Source: UBA822 sp965249775
GTDB taxonomy: Bacteria > Gemmatimonadota > Gemmatimonadetes > Longimicrobiales > Gaopeijiaceae
Assembly: GCA_965249775.1 (NCBI GenBank)
Contig: OZ252253.1
Span: 3,224,001 to 3,288,000, forward strand
Length of the DNA: 64,000 bases
Direction: 5' to 3'
Position 1 is the stretch's first letter; the number at the start of each line of letters is the position of its first letter. The notes beneath the pieces are model-generated. The model made no database searches. It was not told the DNA's origin and worked only from the letters and a program-made list of their open reading frames with translations. Shown one piece after another: positions 17,077-25,344 of this stretch. The position numbers and the translations under genes are program-made.

Positions 17077-17577
17077 TCACCTCAGCGGATAACCCTCATC
17101 ACCGGGCAACATTCCGTCGATACGAATGACCTTGAGGTCGGGGCCCACGTCCGATACGGGCACGAAGCCGATGGATCCGGGAATGACCGTGACCAGATCA
17201 CGGAGCATGTCCGTGCTGAACACGATCTTGGGCCCGGACGCCACTTCGCTACGAAACATCTTGCCGATCCAGTACCGTCGGTAGCGGTCCTCGCTCATGC
17301 GGTAAATCTCGGTCAGAATCAGGTCGCGCTCGGGCGCGATCGCGGCCCTCACGAGGAGGGTGATCCGTGAGCGGTCAGGCCAATGTTGGCGCTCTGCCAA
17401 GAAGATGCTCCTGAGCTCGTCGAACGAGAGATTGTCATCGTCGATGGCGACCTGCGGATGAACCACAATAGCGACAGCCTCCCTCGCTTGTGCGTCGACC
17501 GTGGAAGCCATCGGACCCGCCGCCGCTGCTGTGACGAGAGCCAAGGCGGTTGCCCGCACCATGTTCACCCCCTTCAA
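17077..17577 (-). CDS. PstS-like periplasmic binding domain protein
   Basis: 166 residues with a signal peptide (cleavage near VDAQ, about 30). The fold motifs LSFDELRSIFLAERQHWPDRS, YWIGKMFRS and VTVIPGSIGFVPVSDV are those of the short 'phosphate ABC transporter substrate-binding' family, roughly half the size of true PstS. No ABC permease or ATPase genes are nearby. Its ATG overlaps the stop of the porin gene (4-bp overlap), so the two are coupled. Probable role: periplasmic anion, perhaps phosphate, binding for the porin partner. The ligand is inference. Confidence 0.8.
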   Translation of the reverse strand: MKGVNMVRATALALVTAAAAGPMASTVDAQAREAVAIVVHPQVAIDDDNLSFDELRSIFLAERQHWPDRSRITLLVRAAIAPERDLILTEIYRMSEDRYRRYWIGKMFRSEVASGPKIVFSTDMLRDLVTVIPGSIGFVPVSDVGPDLKVIRIDGMLPGDEGYPLR

Positions 17578-18626
17578 GAGCCCGCCAGGACGAAGCTGCC
17601 TTGCACATAGAGACTGTTCGTATTTTCCAGCCCTTCGAACTGCTCGTAACGATACTCCAACCGTAAGGCCAGAAAAGCCACAGGATCATACCGAACGCCA
17701 ACCACGAGCCCGTCGTAGTTCAAGGAAAGGGGAGCGAAAACGTCGTCGCCCGTCGGTACAATCACCTGCTCGACCCTGGCGTAGGGCTTCACCGATGAGA
17801 GCCCGCCCCACAGCCGGTACCCGAATTGGACGTAGTACGCATCCGAGCCGGGGAACGCTCCAGTGCCCGCCACGGGGTCATGGGTCACGTGGGTGTATTC
17901 GGCGAGAATTTCGGGAGCGTCCCGGTCAAACGCCGCGTGCACCGAGTAGATCCGTTCGTTGACGTCACTCAGATCGGGTGCCTGCAGTCGGTCGCTGTAG
18001 AAGGTTGCGCCGACCTCGAGGCCCACGATCGAGATGGGCCGCGACTGCACCCGCGCCACCCATGCGGGGCGGTCGTTGTCATCGCCGGCGTCGCCGGCCC
18101 GAGCGATGTTGGCGCCCCTTCCGTTGCCGATCCCCACCTTATAGCCGAGCCCAAGCGACGTAGTAGGCAATCCGCCTTCGGCGATGAGGCCCACGAAATG
18201 AGTCGGGATGAAGCGGCTCCCGAACTTGATCATCTCCGGCCTCGCCACCGACGTCTGGAGCCAGGATCCATGGTGGAACGCCGCGTTCCAATAGCCCACC
18301 GGCGTGTGGAACCGGCCTGCAGCGATCTTGAATTCATCGGCGAAATCGAATCGCACCAGCGCACGCTCGACCTCGATCGAATAGCCGTCGTTCTTGGCGG
18401 TGAGCGAGACTTCACCGAAAAACGTGAACCGCTCGTCGAGGTCGGCAATCACGTGGCCGACCATCTGCCCCATTCGGAAGCCTTCGTCCTGATCCAACTC
18501 GGTGACCACGTAGTTGAAATCCCCGAAGCCCATAGCCCGGACGAAGGGATCGTCTGGCACCTGGCCGGCCAGGCCGACGGCAGGCGAAAAGACTGCGATG
18601 AAAAGGCCTAACCGGAATTCACGCAT
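17574..18626 (-). CDS. Outer-membrane porin-like beta-barrel protein
   Basis: About 350 residues from the ATG at 18624-18626 (a GTG 15 bp upstream is possible). Signal peptide to about 21-24, then alternating beta strands throughout (FTFFGEVSLTAK, FKIAAGRFHTPVGYWN, AYYVQFGYRLWG, VGVRYDPVAFLALRLEYRYEQF). The AGRFHTPVGYWNAAFHH motif is typical of phosphate-selective porin O/P-like and related barrels. Translationally coupled to the PstS-like gene, suggesting joint uptake of an anion. The C-terminus SFVLAGS lacks the classical terminal Phe. Confidence 0.8.
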   Translation of the reverse strand: MREFRLGLFIAVFSPAVGLAGQVPDDPFVRAMGFGDFNYVVTELDQDEGFRMGQMVGHVIADLDERFTFFGEVSLTAKNDGYSIEVERALVRFDFADEFKIAAGRFHTPVGYWNAAFHHGSWLQTSVARPEMIKFGSRFIPTHFVGLIAEGGLPTTSLGLGYKVGIGNGRGANIARAGDAGDDNDRPAWVARVQSRPISIVGLEVGATFYSDRLQAPDLSDVNERIYSVHAAFDRDAPEILAEYTHVTHDPVAGTGAFPGSDAYYVQFGYRLWGGLSSVKPYARVEQVIVPTGDDVFAPLSLNYDGLVVGVRYDPVAFLALRLEYRYEQFEGLENTNSLYVQGSFVLAGS

Positions 18627-18807
18627 TGCTTGTCTCAGCACCCATTCACGTGGTTAGGTGGTGCGACTTCCAAGGTGGTGCGACTCCGACCGAGGCTCGG
18701 CCACGGGGCCACGCTACACGACCATCGTCACGTTAGCAAACATTCAAGCTTCGGCAGACGTCGGCGCCCCGTCGATCCGTGAAACCGGCACCGGTGTGAG
18801 AGGGCAC

Positions 18808-20298
18808 TCAATCGGTGAAGCGACTGACCCTCCAACGCCGCTTTCCGTCCCAATCGACCCATCCCCGGTCCTTCCCGGAACCCTTTCCGATAAGCCGCGT
18901 GTGATTGAACTCCGGGCGAGGGCCATTACCCGGAACGCCGAAGAGGAACTTCGCACCCCGCGCGACCCCGTGAGAGCTCACTCCGAGGCCTTGATACTTC
19001 AAGGGTTCGGGAAATTCGTAGCCTCCCAGCTCCGTCCATTCGTGCCCGTCGACGGAGCCCCAGGCCCGGGCTCGGTGCCCTCCTCGAGCGATGGCGAGCC
19101 TGATGAACACCAGTGTGTCCGAGTCGAAGAGTCCCTCAGGGCCAAGCTTTCTCTCCTTCGCCATCGTAGGGCCCTTGGGCGCGACGCGGTACTGTATGCG
19201 GAGCCCGTGGTGCTCCCCTATGCGGAATACGCCGAAGTATGGGGAACCGCTGGCGAGTGAAGCTCGGGCCACTACGCCGCCCTTGACCCAATCATCGACG
19301 TCCGAGTTGGGACCGGAAACACAAAACGTATACTGGTTGTCTATGTTGTCAGAGTAGTCACGGTAACGGTACAGAAAGCTGTCGCCGTGACCCCAGAGAT
19401 CTCCCGAACGCGCCCACATACCGCAGATATCGCCCGCCTCCGTGACGGATGGCGTGTAGCCCCGCAACGCCTGGAAGGGGAAGCCGGTGCTTCGACGGGT
19501 TCTCGACCAAGGGTCCACGCGAGTGTTCACATGGTCGGTGGCGATGTGATGGCAGTCGTGATCGACAGCGGATTGCCACCGCTCCCTATCGTCGACGTAG
19601 TACGCACGAGAGACGAGGCCCGCCTCGTGAACGTCTTTCGCGAAACGGACATTCTGGCCGTTCATATTGTAGAAGACGATGTGGCCCTCCCCCGGGACTT
19701 GGCCGGCCTTTGAAATGTTGGTCGACAAGAAGGCAACGCGTCCGTTGGCATCTCCCGCGTCGGCGTAGGTGGCCAGGTCACTTGCTGCCCCGGTGAGAAC
19801 GATGAGGAACCTGCCCCTCAACTCCGCCAGCTTCGGCCAGCCTTGGGCGGCCACGGCCTCTTGAAGCGAGTCCACTCCAGGCTCACGAGCCAGCAGGTCT
19901 TGCGGCCGGTAGAGGTGGTCCTTGCCGAGGACGTCCACGAGAAGACGATCGAGCACGGCGGCCGATTGTGGCGCCGACGCCCTCTTGTGAAAGGGGTCCT
20001 TCATGTCGAGGAAGAGCGTGATCACTTCATGCTGTGGTACGGCTTGCTGAATCCCCTTGCAGATCTGTAGAAATCCGCTGAACCGATCCACCGAGGTGTC
20101 GGGGTCTATCCACGCTACGTGGTAGACGTACCAATCGTTCTTGAGAGCATTCCGGAACGGCTTGCCGCGGTGCAGATCGATCTCGAGCGACCGGATTCTC
20201 CAGTACAGGACCTGGTCGTAGATACCCTCGGAGCGCTGGAAGGCATTGTGACTCGACGTCTGGCGAACCTCGTTATAGCGCAGATCCTCGTACGACAT
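18808..20298 (-). CDS. Phosphatidylinositol-specific phospholipase C-like phosphodiesterase with C-terminal beta-sandwich domain
   Basis: 496 residues. The first 330 match the Ca2+-dependent PI-PLC/GDPD-like TIM barrel: RQTSSHNAF (His17), LEIDLHRG (Glu39, Asp41, His43) and WYVYHVAWID supply the catalytic and metal residues. Residues about 345-480 look like a DUF1349/concanavalin-type beta sandwich (GVVARASLASGSPYF, GSVDGHEWTELGGYEF), which may bind substrate or carbohydrate. No signal peptide is visible, unusual for this family, so either export is non-classical or the start is wrong. Monocistronic, with a long divergent space to the NHL lipoprotein. Substrate unknown. Confidence 0.82.
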   Translation of the reverse strand: MSYEDLRYNEVRQTSSHNAFQRSEGIYDQVLYWRIRSLEIDLHRGKPFRNALKNDWYVYHVAWIDPDTSVDRFSGFLQICKGIQQAVPQHEVITLFLDMKDPFHKRASAPQSAAVLDRLLVDVLGKDHLYRPQDLLAREPGVDSLQEAVAAQGWPKLAELRGRFLIVLTGAASDLATYADAGDANGRVAFLSTNISKAGQVPGEGHIVFYNMNGQNVRFAKDVHEAGLVSRAYYVDDRERWQSAVDHDCHHIATDHVNTRVDPWSRTRRSTGFPFQALRGYTPSVTEAGDICGMWARSGDLWGHGDSFLYRYRDYSDNIDNQYTFCVSGPNSDVDDWVKGGVVARASLASGSPYFGVFRIGEHHGLRIQYRVAPKGPTMAKERKLGPEGLFDSDTLVFIRLAIARGGHRARAWGSVDGHEWTELGGYEFPEPLKYQGLGVSSHGVARGAKFLFGVPGNGPRPEFNHTRLIGKGSGKDRGWVDWDGKRRWRVSRFTD

Positions 20299-20473
20299 GG
20301 TTAGGTCTCTTCTGTCGACCGGCGGTCACTCATGAGACTCTGGGGCCCGGCCGGTCCGATCGGGTCCGATGTGCCCGCTCCTAATTGCGCGACGTCCTGC
20401 GCGAACTCACTATATCCCTGGTCGACACAGCACCGAAACGGTGTATGAAGCTCCATCATAAAGGAAGGTCGTC
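20299..20473. promoter_or_regulatory. Divergent intergenic region
   Basis: 175 bases between the PI-PLC-like gene (minus) and the NHL lipoprotein gene (plus). An AAGGAAGG ribosome-binding site (20461-20468) serves the latter. I cannot place promoter boxes with confidence. Confidence 0.35.
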
Positions 20474-21667
20474 ATGTCTCTCTCCGATCGCTCGATACGT
20501 GTAATTCCTTTCGCCGTCGCCTTGACCTTGCTCGTGGGATGCGGCGCGCCAGACGAAGATGGCATGGCCATGGCAGCATCGGCAGACATGCCGTCATTCA
20601 CCGCCATTTCATCGGGCTTCATGCTCCCGCAGCCTGGCATCACCGGTACGCCCGCCGACAACATCACTGACCCGGTGCTGAGGGGCCTCCCGAATCCCAA
20701 TCCGACCGTGATCACCAACTTTGGCCCGATCCCCGAGGGCCGCGTGTGGGGGGCGACGGCGGGCGCCGATATCGGACCCGATGGGCACGTCTGGGTCTAT
20801 GACCGGTGTGGAGCGAGTTTTGGCCCCGAGTGCGACACCAACCTCGTCGATCCGATCCTCAAGTACGACCGGAACACAGGGGAGCTGTTGGCCAGCATCG
20901 GTGCGGGCGTGTTCGTCACCCCCCACGGACTTCACATAGACGACGACGGAAACGTCTGGGTGACCGACAACGCTGCGAACGCGGACAGCACGAAGGGCCA
21001 TCAGGTGACGAAACTCAGCCCCGAAGGCGAGATCCTGCTGCAGCTCGGTGAGGCCGGGATGGCCGGAAGCGGTCCGGGCCAGCTCAACCAGCCGAACGAT
21101 GTGATCACGGCGCCGAACGGAGACATCTTCGTCGCGGACGGGCACAACGGGCAAGGTGGGAACCCTGCGCCGGGCTCCACGGGACGGATCCTGAAATACA
21201 CGCCAGAGGGCGAGTTCATCATGGAGTGGGGAGAGATCGGGATCGGTCAAGGCGAGTTCCGGACGCCTCATGCCTTGGAGATGGACTCACGGGGCCGTCT
21301 TTTCGTGGCCGACCGAGGCAACCACCGGATTCAGATCTTCGATCAGGACGGGAACTACCTCGATTCGTACTATCAGTTCAGCCGGATCAGCGGCCTGTTC
21401 ATTACCGACGATGATATGCTCTACGCGATCGACTCCGAGACTGGAGGGACGAACCACCCAGGTTGGGTCACCGGCATCCGGATCGGGCATGCCTCGGCCG
21501 ACGTGGTGACGGCGTTCATCCCAGGCCACGCAACCTCTGACGGCCGGCCCTGGAACACGGCGGGTGAAGGGGTAGCGGTCGACGCCGACGGAAACGTGTT
21601 TGGAGCGGAGGGACCCGGATCTCGTCCCGCCGTGGACGGGGGGCTGACGAAGTACGTCAGGCAGTAG
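20474..21667 (+). CDS. NHL-repeat beta-propeller lipoprotein
   Basis: 397 residues. Lipoprotein signal with lipobox LLVGC (Cys near 23), then a six-bladed NHL propeller (blades such as GRILKYTPEGEFIMEWGEIG, HALEMDSRGRLFVADRGNHRIQIFD). The family includes peptidyl-alpha-hydroxyglycine alpha-amidating lyase-like proteins, which bind metal, but activity cannot be claimed. ATG with AAGGAAGG 5 nt upstream. It is followed by a strong two-part hairpin and then a VOC gene on the same strand. Confidence 0.87.
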   Translation: MSLSDRSIRVIPFAVALTLLVGCGAPDEDGMAMAASADMPSFTAISSGFMLPQPGITGTPADNITDPVLRGLPNPNPTVITNFGPIPEGRVWGATAGADIGPDGHVWVYDRCGASFGPECDTNLVDPILKYDRNTGELLASIGAGVFVTPHGLHIDDDGNVWVTDNAANADSTKGHQVTKLSPEGEILLQLGEAGMAGSGPGQLNQPNDVITAPNGDIFVADGHNGQGGNPAPGSTGRILKYTPEGEFIMEWGEIGIGQGEFRTPHALEMDSRGRLFVADRGNHRIQIFDQDGNYLDSYYQFSRISGLFITDDDMLYAIDSETGGTNHPGWVTGIRIGHASADVVTAFIPGHATSDGRPWNTAGEGVAVDADGNVFGAEGPGSRPAVDGGLTKYVRQ

Positions 21668-21673
21668 CTGCTG

Positions 21674-21734
21674 CGCCGGGGGGCACCTGAATGCTAGCCA
21701 CGAGGCTAACTCGGGTGCACCCCGGCGAGGTTTT
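21674..21734 (+). terminator. Long two-part stem-loop terminator before the VOC gene
   Basis: Outer stem 21674-21690 with 21711-21727 pairs over 17 positions with one mismatch and one G-T pair. An inner stem TAGCC/GGCTA (21695-21699, 21704-21708) has the tetraloop ACGA. It is followed by AGGTTTT. Its position 9 bases before the VOC start suggests a rho-independent terminator or attenuator. Confidence 0.8.
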
Positions 21735-21742
21735 CGGGGCAG

Positions 21743-22147
21743 ATGTCAGCTGAGTTTCCCGTCCCTGGTGTCGAGCTCTCTCTTCTCCTCGTTGTGGAGG
21801 ACATCACGCGTGCGCGGGCTTTCTACACCGACGTCCTCGGAGCCGAGCTCTTTAGGGAGTATGGGGGCACGTCTGCGGTTCTGGAGTTTCAGGGCAATTG
21901 GCTCCTGCTCGTAACGGGCGGTGGTCCAACCGAGGACAAGCCGACCGTAACGTTTGCCCCGCCCGCCGATCCGGAGAGAGTGAGCCATCAGATGACCATG
22001 CGAGTCCCCGACTGCCACGCGGCGTACGAGGTCCTGAGGTCTCGCGGCGCCGAGTTCCTGACACCCCCTTTGGATCGAGGCGGTGAGATCCGTTGTTTCT
22101 TTCGAGACCCCGACGGGCACCTCCTGGAGATCAGCGAGGTGACGTAA
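21743..22147 (+). CDS. VOC family (glyoxalase/bleomycin-resistance-like) protein
   Basis: 134 residues with the VOC fold signature: LLVVEDITRARAFYTDVLGAELF at the start, GGEIRCFFRDPDGHLLEISE at the end, where Glu and His are usual metal ligands. Family members are metal-dependent isomerases, dioxygenases or binding proteins; the substrate is unknown. It starts right after the hairpin at 21674-21727 and precedes the acyl-CoA synthetase by 21 bp, so these two may share a transcript. One of three VOC genes in the window. Confidence 0.88.
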   Translation: MSAEFPVPGVELSLLLVVEDITRARAFYTDVLGAELFREYGGTSAVLEFQGNWLLLVTGGGPTEDKPTVTFAPPADPERVSHQMTMRVPDCHAAYEVLRSRGAEFLTPPLDRGGEIRCFFRDPDGHLLEISEVT

Positions 22148-22168
22148 CCGAGGCAGAGTGAACGTTCT

Positions 22169-23731
22169 ATGAATCAACTGAATAGCAAGGTCTACCGCCA
22201 CGAACTGCTCCCGACGCATTTTCTGGAACGTGCCGGTGACGCCTATGCGGAGCACACTGCCGTCGTGGACGGTGATGTCGAATACACGTGGCGCGAGTTC
22301 CGGGCCCGCGCCAGGCGATTTGCATCCGCGCTCCAAGCGCAAGGATTGGAGAAGGGCGAGCGTATCGCGTTTCTCGCGTTGAACTCGGAGCCGTTGCTCC
22401 TCGCCCACTTCGGTGTGCCGCTCGCGGGTGGCGTGCTCGTGAGCATCAACACGCGCCTGTCGGCCGACGAAATCGGCTACATCATCGGACAATCCGGGTC
22501 GACCAAGGTGTTTTACAGTCCCGAGCTCCGTGAGGAAATCCCCGGCACACTGTCCGGCGTAACGCTGATCGACACCCGAGGCGAGCTCGAGGATCTGTTG
22601 TCACAGGGCACGGAGGACGAGTTGCCCACGGACGGATTTCACGAGGACGAGACGATCACGATCAACTACACGTCTGGGACCACCGGCCGACCCAAGGGCG
22701 TCATGTATCATCATCGCGGCGCATATCTGAACGCCCTGGCCATGGTGCTCGACCAGCGTCTCACTGCGGACAGCGTGTATCTCTGGACGTTGCCCATGTT
22801 CCACTGTAACGGGTGGACGTTCGCCTGGGGCGTCGCCGCGGTCGGTGCGACGAGCGTGTGCATTCCGCGGATCGATCCGGCCGATGTGTGGCGGCGGTTC
22901 GATGAGGGTGTCACCCACTTCTGCGCCGCACCCACGGTGCTCACCATGCTTGCCAATGATCCTGCCGCCCACCGACTCGAGCGACCGGTGCGGCTGTTCA
23001 CGGCCGGTGCGCCACCGTCGCCTACGATCATCTCACAGATGGCCGCCCTCAATTTCGAGCTCGAGCATACGTACGGACTGACGGAGACCTACGGTCCGTG
23101 TACGATCAACGTTGCGCCACCGAGTCTGGAAGATCAGCCCGAAGAGGAGCGGTCGCGTCACAAGGCGCGACAGGGGTTCTTGAATGTGTTGGGTGGGGAG
23201 ATGAGCGTCGTCGACACTGAGATGAAGCCTGTTCCGGCCGATGGCGAGACCATGGGTGAGGTCGTCATGCGCGGCAATATCGTCATGAAGGGCTACTTCG
23301 ACGATACGGAAGCCACGGACAAGGCGTTCACCGGTGGGTGGTTCCATAGCGGCGACATCGCCGTGCTTCATCCCGACGGGTCCATCGAGCTCCGCGACCG
23401 GATGAAGGACATCATCATCTCGGGTGGCGAGAACATCAGTACAGTCGAAGTGGAGCAGGCGGTGGTGTCGCATCCGGCCGTGATGGAATGTGCCGTCGTA
23501 CCGATCCCGCACGAGAAATGGGGGGAGGTGCCGAAGGCCTTCGTCACTCTGAAGCCTCAGCAAACGGCCTCGGAGGACGAAATCGTCGAGCATTGTCGCA
23601 GTAAGCTCGCGGGCTTCAAGGTCCCCAAGACGATCGAGTTCGGCGATCTGCCGAAGACGTCGACCGGGAAAATCCAGAAGTTCCTGCTGCGCAATCGTGA
23701 GTGGGAGGAACACGGGGGGCGGATCAACTAG
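22169..23731 (+). CDS. Acyl-CoA synthetase (AMP-binding, long/medium-chain fatty acid-CoA ligase type)
   Basis: 520 residues of the adenylate-forming ANL superfamily, making acyl-CoA from a carboxylic acid, ATP and CoA. The P-loop is ITINYTSGTTGRPKGVMYHH (from about 165), the adenylate motif ELEHTYGLTETYGP, hinge region GWFHSGDIAVLHPDGSIELRDRMKDIIISGGENIS, and catalytic Lys in PKTSTGKIQKF near the end. The order and length fit FadD/3-methylmercaptopropionyl-CoA ligase-like enzymes. Starts 21 bp after the VOC gene. No clear ribosome-binding site. Acyl specificity unknown. Confidence 0.94.
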   Translation: MNQLNSKVYRHELLPTHFLERAGDAYAEHTAVVDGDVEYTWREFRARARRFASALQAQGLEKGERIAFLALNSEPLLLAHFGVPLAGGVLVSINTRLSADEIGYIIGQSGSTKVFYSPELREEIPGTLSGVTLIDTRGELEDLLSQGTEDELPTDGFHEDETITINYTSGTTGRPKGVMYHHRGAYLNALAMVLDQRLTADSVYLWTLPMFHCNGWTFAWGVAAVGATSVCIPRIDPADVWRRFDEGVTHFCAAPTVLTMLANDPAAHRLERPVRLFTAGAPPSPTIISQMAALNFELEHTYGLTETYGPCTINVAPPSLEDQPEEERSRHKARQGFLNVLGGEMSVVDTEMKPVPADGETMGEVVMRGNIVMKGYFDDTEATDKAFTGGWFHSGDIAVLHPDGSIELRDRMKDIIISGGENISTVEVEQAVVSHPAVMECAVVPIPHEKWGEVPKAFVTLKPQQTASEDEIVEHCRSKLAGFKVPKTIEFGDLPKTSTGKIQKFLLRNREWEEHGGRIN

Positions 23732-23925
23732 ACCCGGGGACCGACCGCCACGCCCGAGGTTGGGGGCTGCGTCCGATTGGGGACGACGTCCAAAAAGGGT
23801 TACCGTTCTTCCCTGTCATAGGGCCGGACCAGGCGCTGCATCCGCTGTCTTGGCTAGGCTCGTGGCTTCCAGAGCAGACCGAAGAGCAGACTGTGCGCCT
23901 GGCCGTCGAGGATAGCTAGCGAACG
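23732..23925. other. Intergenic space before MATE gene
   Basis: About 190 bases between the acyl-CoA synthetase and the MATE gene. An open stretch in frame 23701-23919 ends with protein-like sequence (PFFPVIGPDQALHPLSWLG), but it has no start signal and overlaps the ligase gene; I treat it as non-coding or a remnant. Confidence 0.35.
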
Positions 23926-25329
23926 ATGCAAGACATGACCAAGGGCCCCATCACGGGGCACATCATGAGGATGGCCGTTCCGATCGCCATCGGCATGGTC
24001 TTTCAGACCCTCTACGTGCTGGTCGACCTCTACTTCGTGGCCCAGCTCGGTGACGCCGCCATCGCCGGAGTGGGGGCCGCGGGTAATGTGCAGTTCCTCG
24101 TGATGGCCATCACCCAGATCCTGGGCGTAGGGACGATGGCGCTCATCGCTCAGGCGAGTGGCAGGAAGGACCGGGACGACGCGAACCTGATCTTTAACCA
24201 GAGCCTCGTGCTCGCCGCGCTGTGCGCCGCCATTACGTTGGTCGGTGGATACGGCCTGGGCGCATGGTACGTGGGCACGATAGGTGCGGACGCCGAGACG
24301 GTGACGGCAGGAATCACGTACCTCTACTGGGTGCTTCCGGGCCTCGCCCTCCAGTTCGCACTGATCTCGATGGGGTCGGCGCTCCGAGGGACGGGAATCG
24401 TCAACCCGACGATCGTCGTTCAGGTGCTGACGGTCGTGTTGAACGCGATCCTCGCCCCGATCATGATCACGGGCTGGGGCACGGGCCGACCGCTTGGGGT
24501 CGTGGGCGCGGGCCTCTCGACGACGATCTCGATCGCCGTCGCCGTCGTCTTGATGACCCTCTACTTCACACGCCTCGAGCGATACGTGGTGTTCGATACG
24601 AGCATGGTTCACCCGCGCGTCTCCGCCTGGAAACGAATCCTGGCTGTGGGTCTGCCGCCGGGGGGCGAGTTCGCGCTCATGTTCGTATACATGGGCATCA
24701 TTTATTGGACCATCCAGGGCTTCGGATCTGAGGCCCAGGCGGGCTTCGGAGTCGGCTCGCGGGTCATGCAAGCGGTTTTCCTCCCTGCGATGGCCATCGC
24801 CTTCGCAACCGCCCCGGTTGCAGGGCAGAACGTAGGTGCCAGAGAGCCCGACAGGGTCCGGGAGACCTTCCGCACGTCCATGATCATTCTCAGCGTGATC
24901 ATGCTGCTCCTGACGCTGTTCTGTCAGTGGCGCCCCGGCGTGCTCATCGCTTTCTTCACGCCCGACCAGGCGGTCATCGACCCGGGTGCCGAGTTCCTGC
25001 GGATCATCTCGTGGAACTTTGTCGCGATGGGAATCGTCTTCACGTGCTCCGGCATGTTCCAGGCCCTCGGAAACACGGTCCCCGCCCTCCTTGCGAGCGC
25101 CACGCGGCTCGTGTCCTTCGTCATCCCCGCGGTTTGGCTCTCCGGCCAGAGCTGGTTCGAGCTCCGCCACCTCTGGTGGGTCTCGGTCGCAACCCTCGCT
25201 CTTCAGGCTGTAATCGCGTGGTGGCTGCTGTCGGGGGAAATGCGGCGGAAGCTGACGTACGAACCCGCCGTCAGTGATGATCAGTCAGGCGCAGATCGTA
25301 CAATGAGCGAGGTGCAGGCAGTACACTGA
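23926..25329 (+). CDS. MATE family multidrug efflux transporter
   Basis: 467 residues with about twelve hydrophobic segments and the MATE features of a repeated six-helix half. N-terminal motif GPITGHIMRMAVPIAIGMVFQTLYVLVDLYFVAQLG and the second-half counterpart PPGGEFALMFVYMGIIY are present. Inner-membrane Na+ or H+ antiporter exporting cationic compounds; substrate unknown. The DNA is in an operon-like run with the next two genes (gaps of 15 and 14 bp). Confidence 0.92.
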   Translation: MQDMTKGPITGHIMRMAVPIAIGMVFQTLYVLVDLYFVAQLGDAAIAGVGAAGNVQFLVMAITQILGVGTMALIAQASGRKDRDDANLIFNQSLVLAALCAAITLVGGYGLGAWYVGTIGADAETVTAGITYLYWVLPGLALQFALISMGSALRGTGIVNPTIVVQVLTVVLNAILAPIMITGWGTGRPLGVVGAGLSTTISIAVAVVLMTLYFTRLERYVVFDTSMVHPRVSAWKRILAVGLPPGGEFALMFVYMGIIYWTIQGFGSEAQAGFGVGSRVMQAVFLPAMAIAFATAPVAGQNVGAREPDRVRETFRTSMIILSVIMLLLTLFCQWRPGVLIAFFTPDQAVIDPGAEFLRIISWNFVAMGIVFTCSGMFQALGNTVPALLASATRLVSFVIPAVWLSGQSWFELRHLWWVSVATLALQAVIAWWLLSGEMRRKLTYEPAVSDDQSGADRTMSEVQAVH

Positions 25330-25344
25330 TGGAGTGTGATCCGC

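Noticed and set aside
23701..23919. Small open frame between acyl-CoA synthetase and MATE genes
   Set aside because: Overlaps the ligase end, lacks a start signal and no family fits; only the last 40 residues look protein-like.
23854..25170. Long minus-strand open frame opposite the MATE gene
   Set aside because: His/Arg/Asp-rich shadow of a clear membrane transporter gene; no motif or start support.
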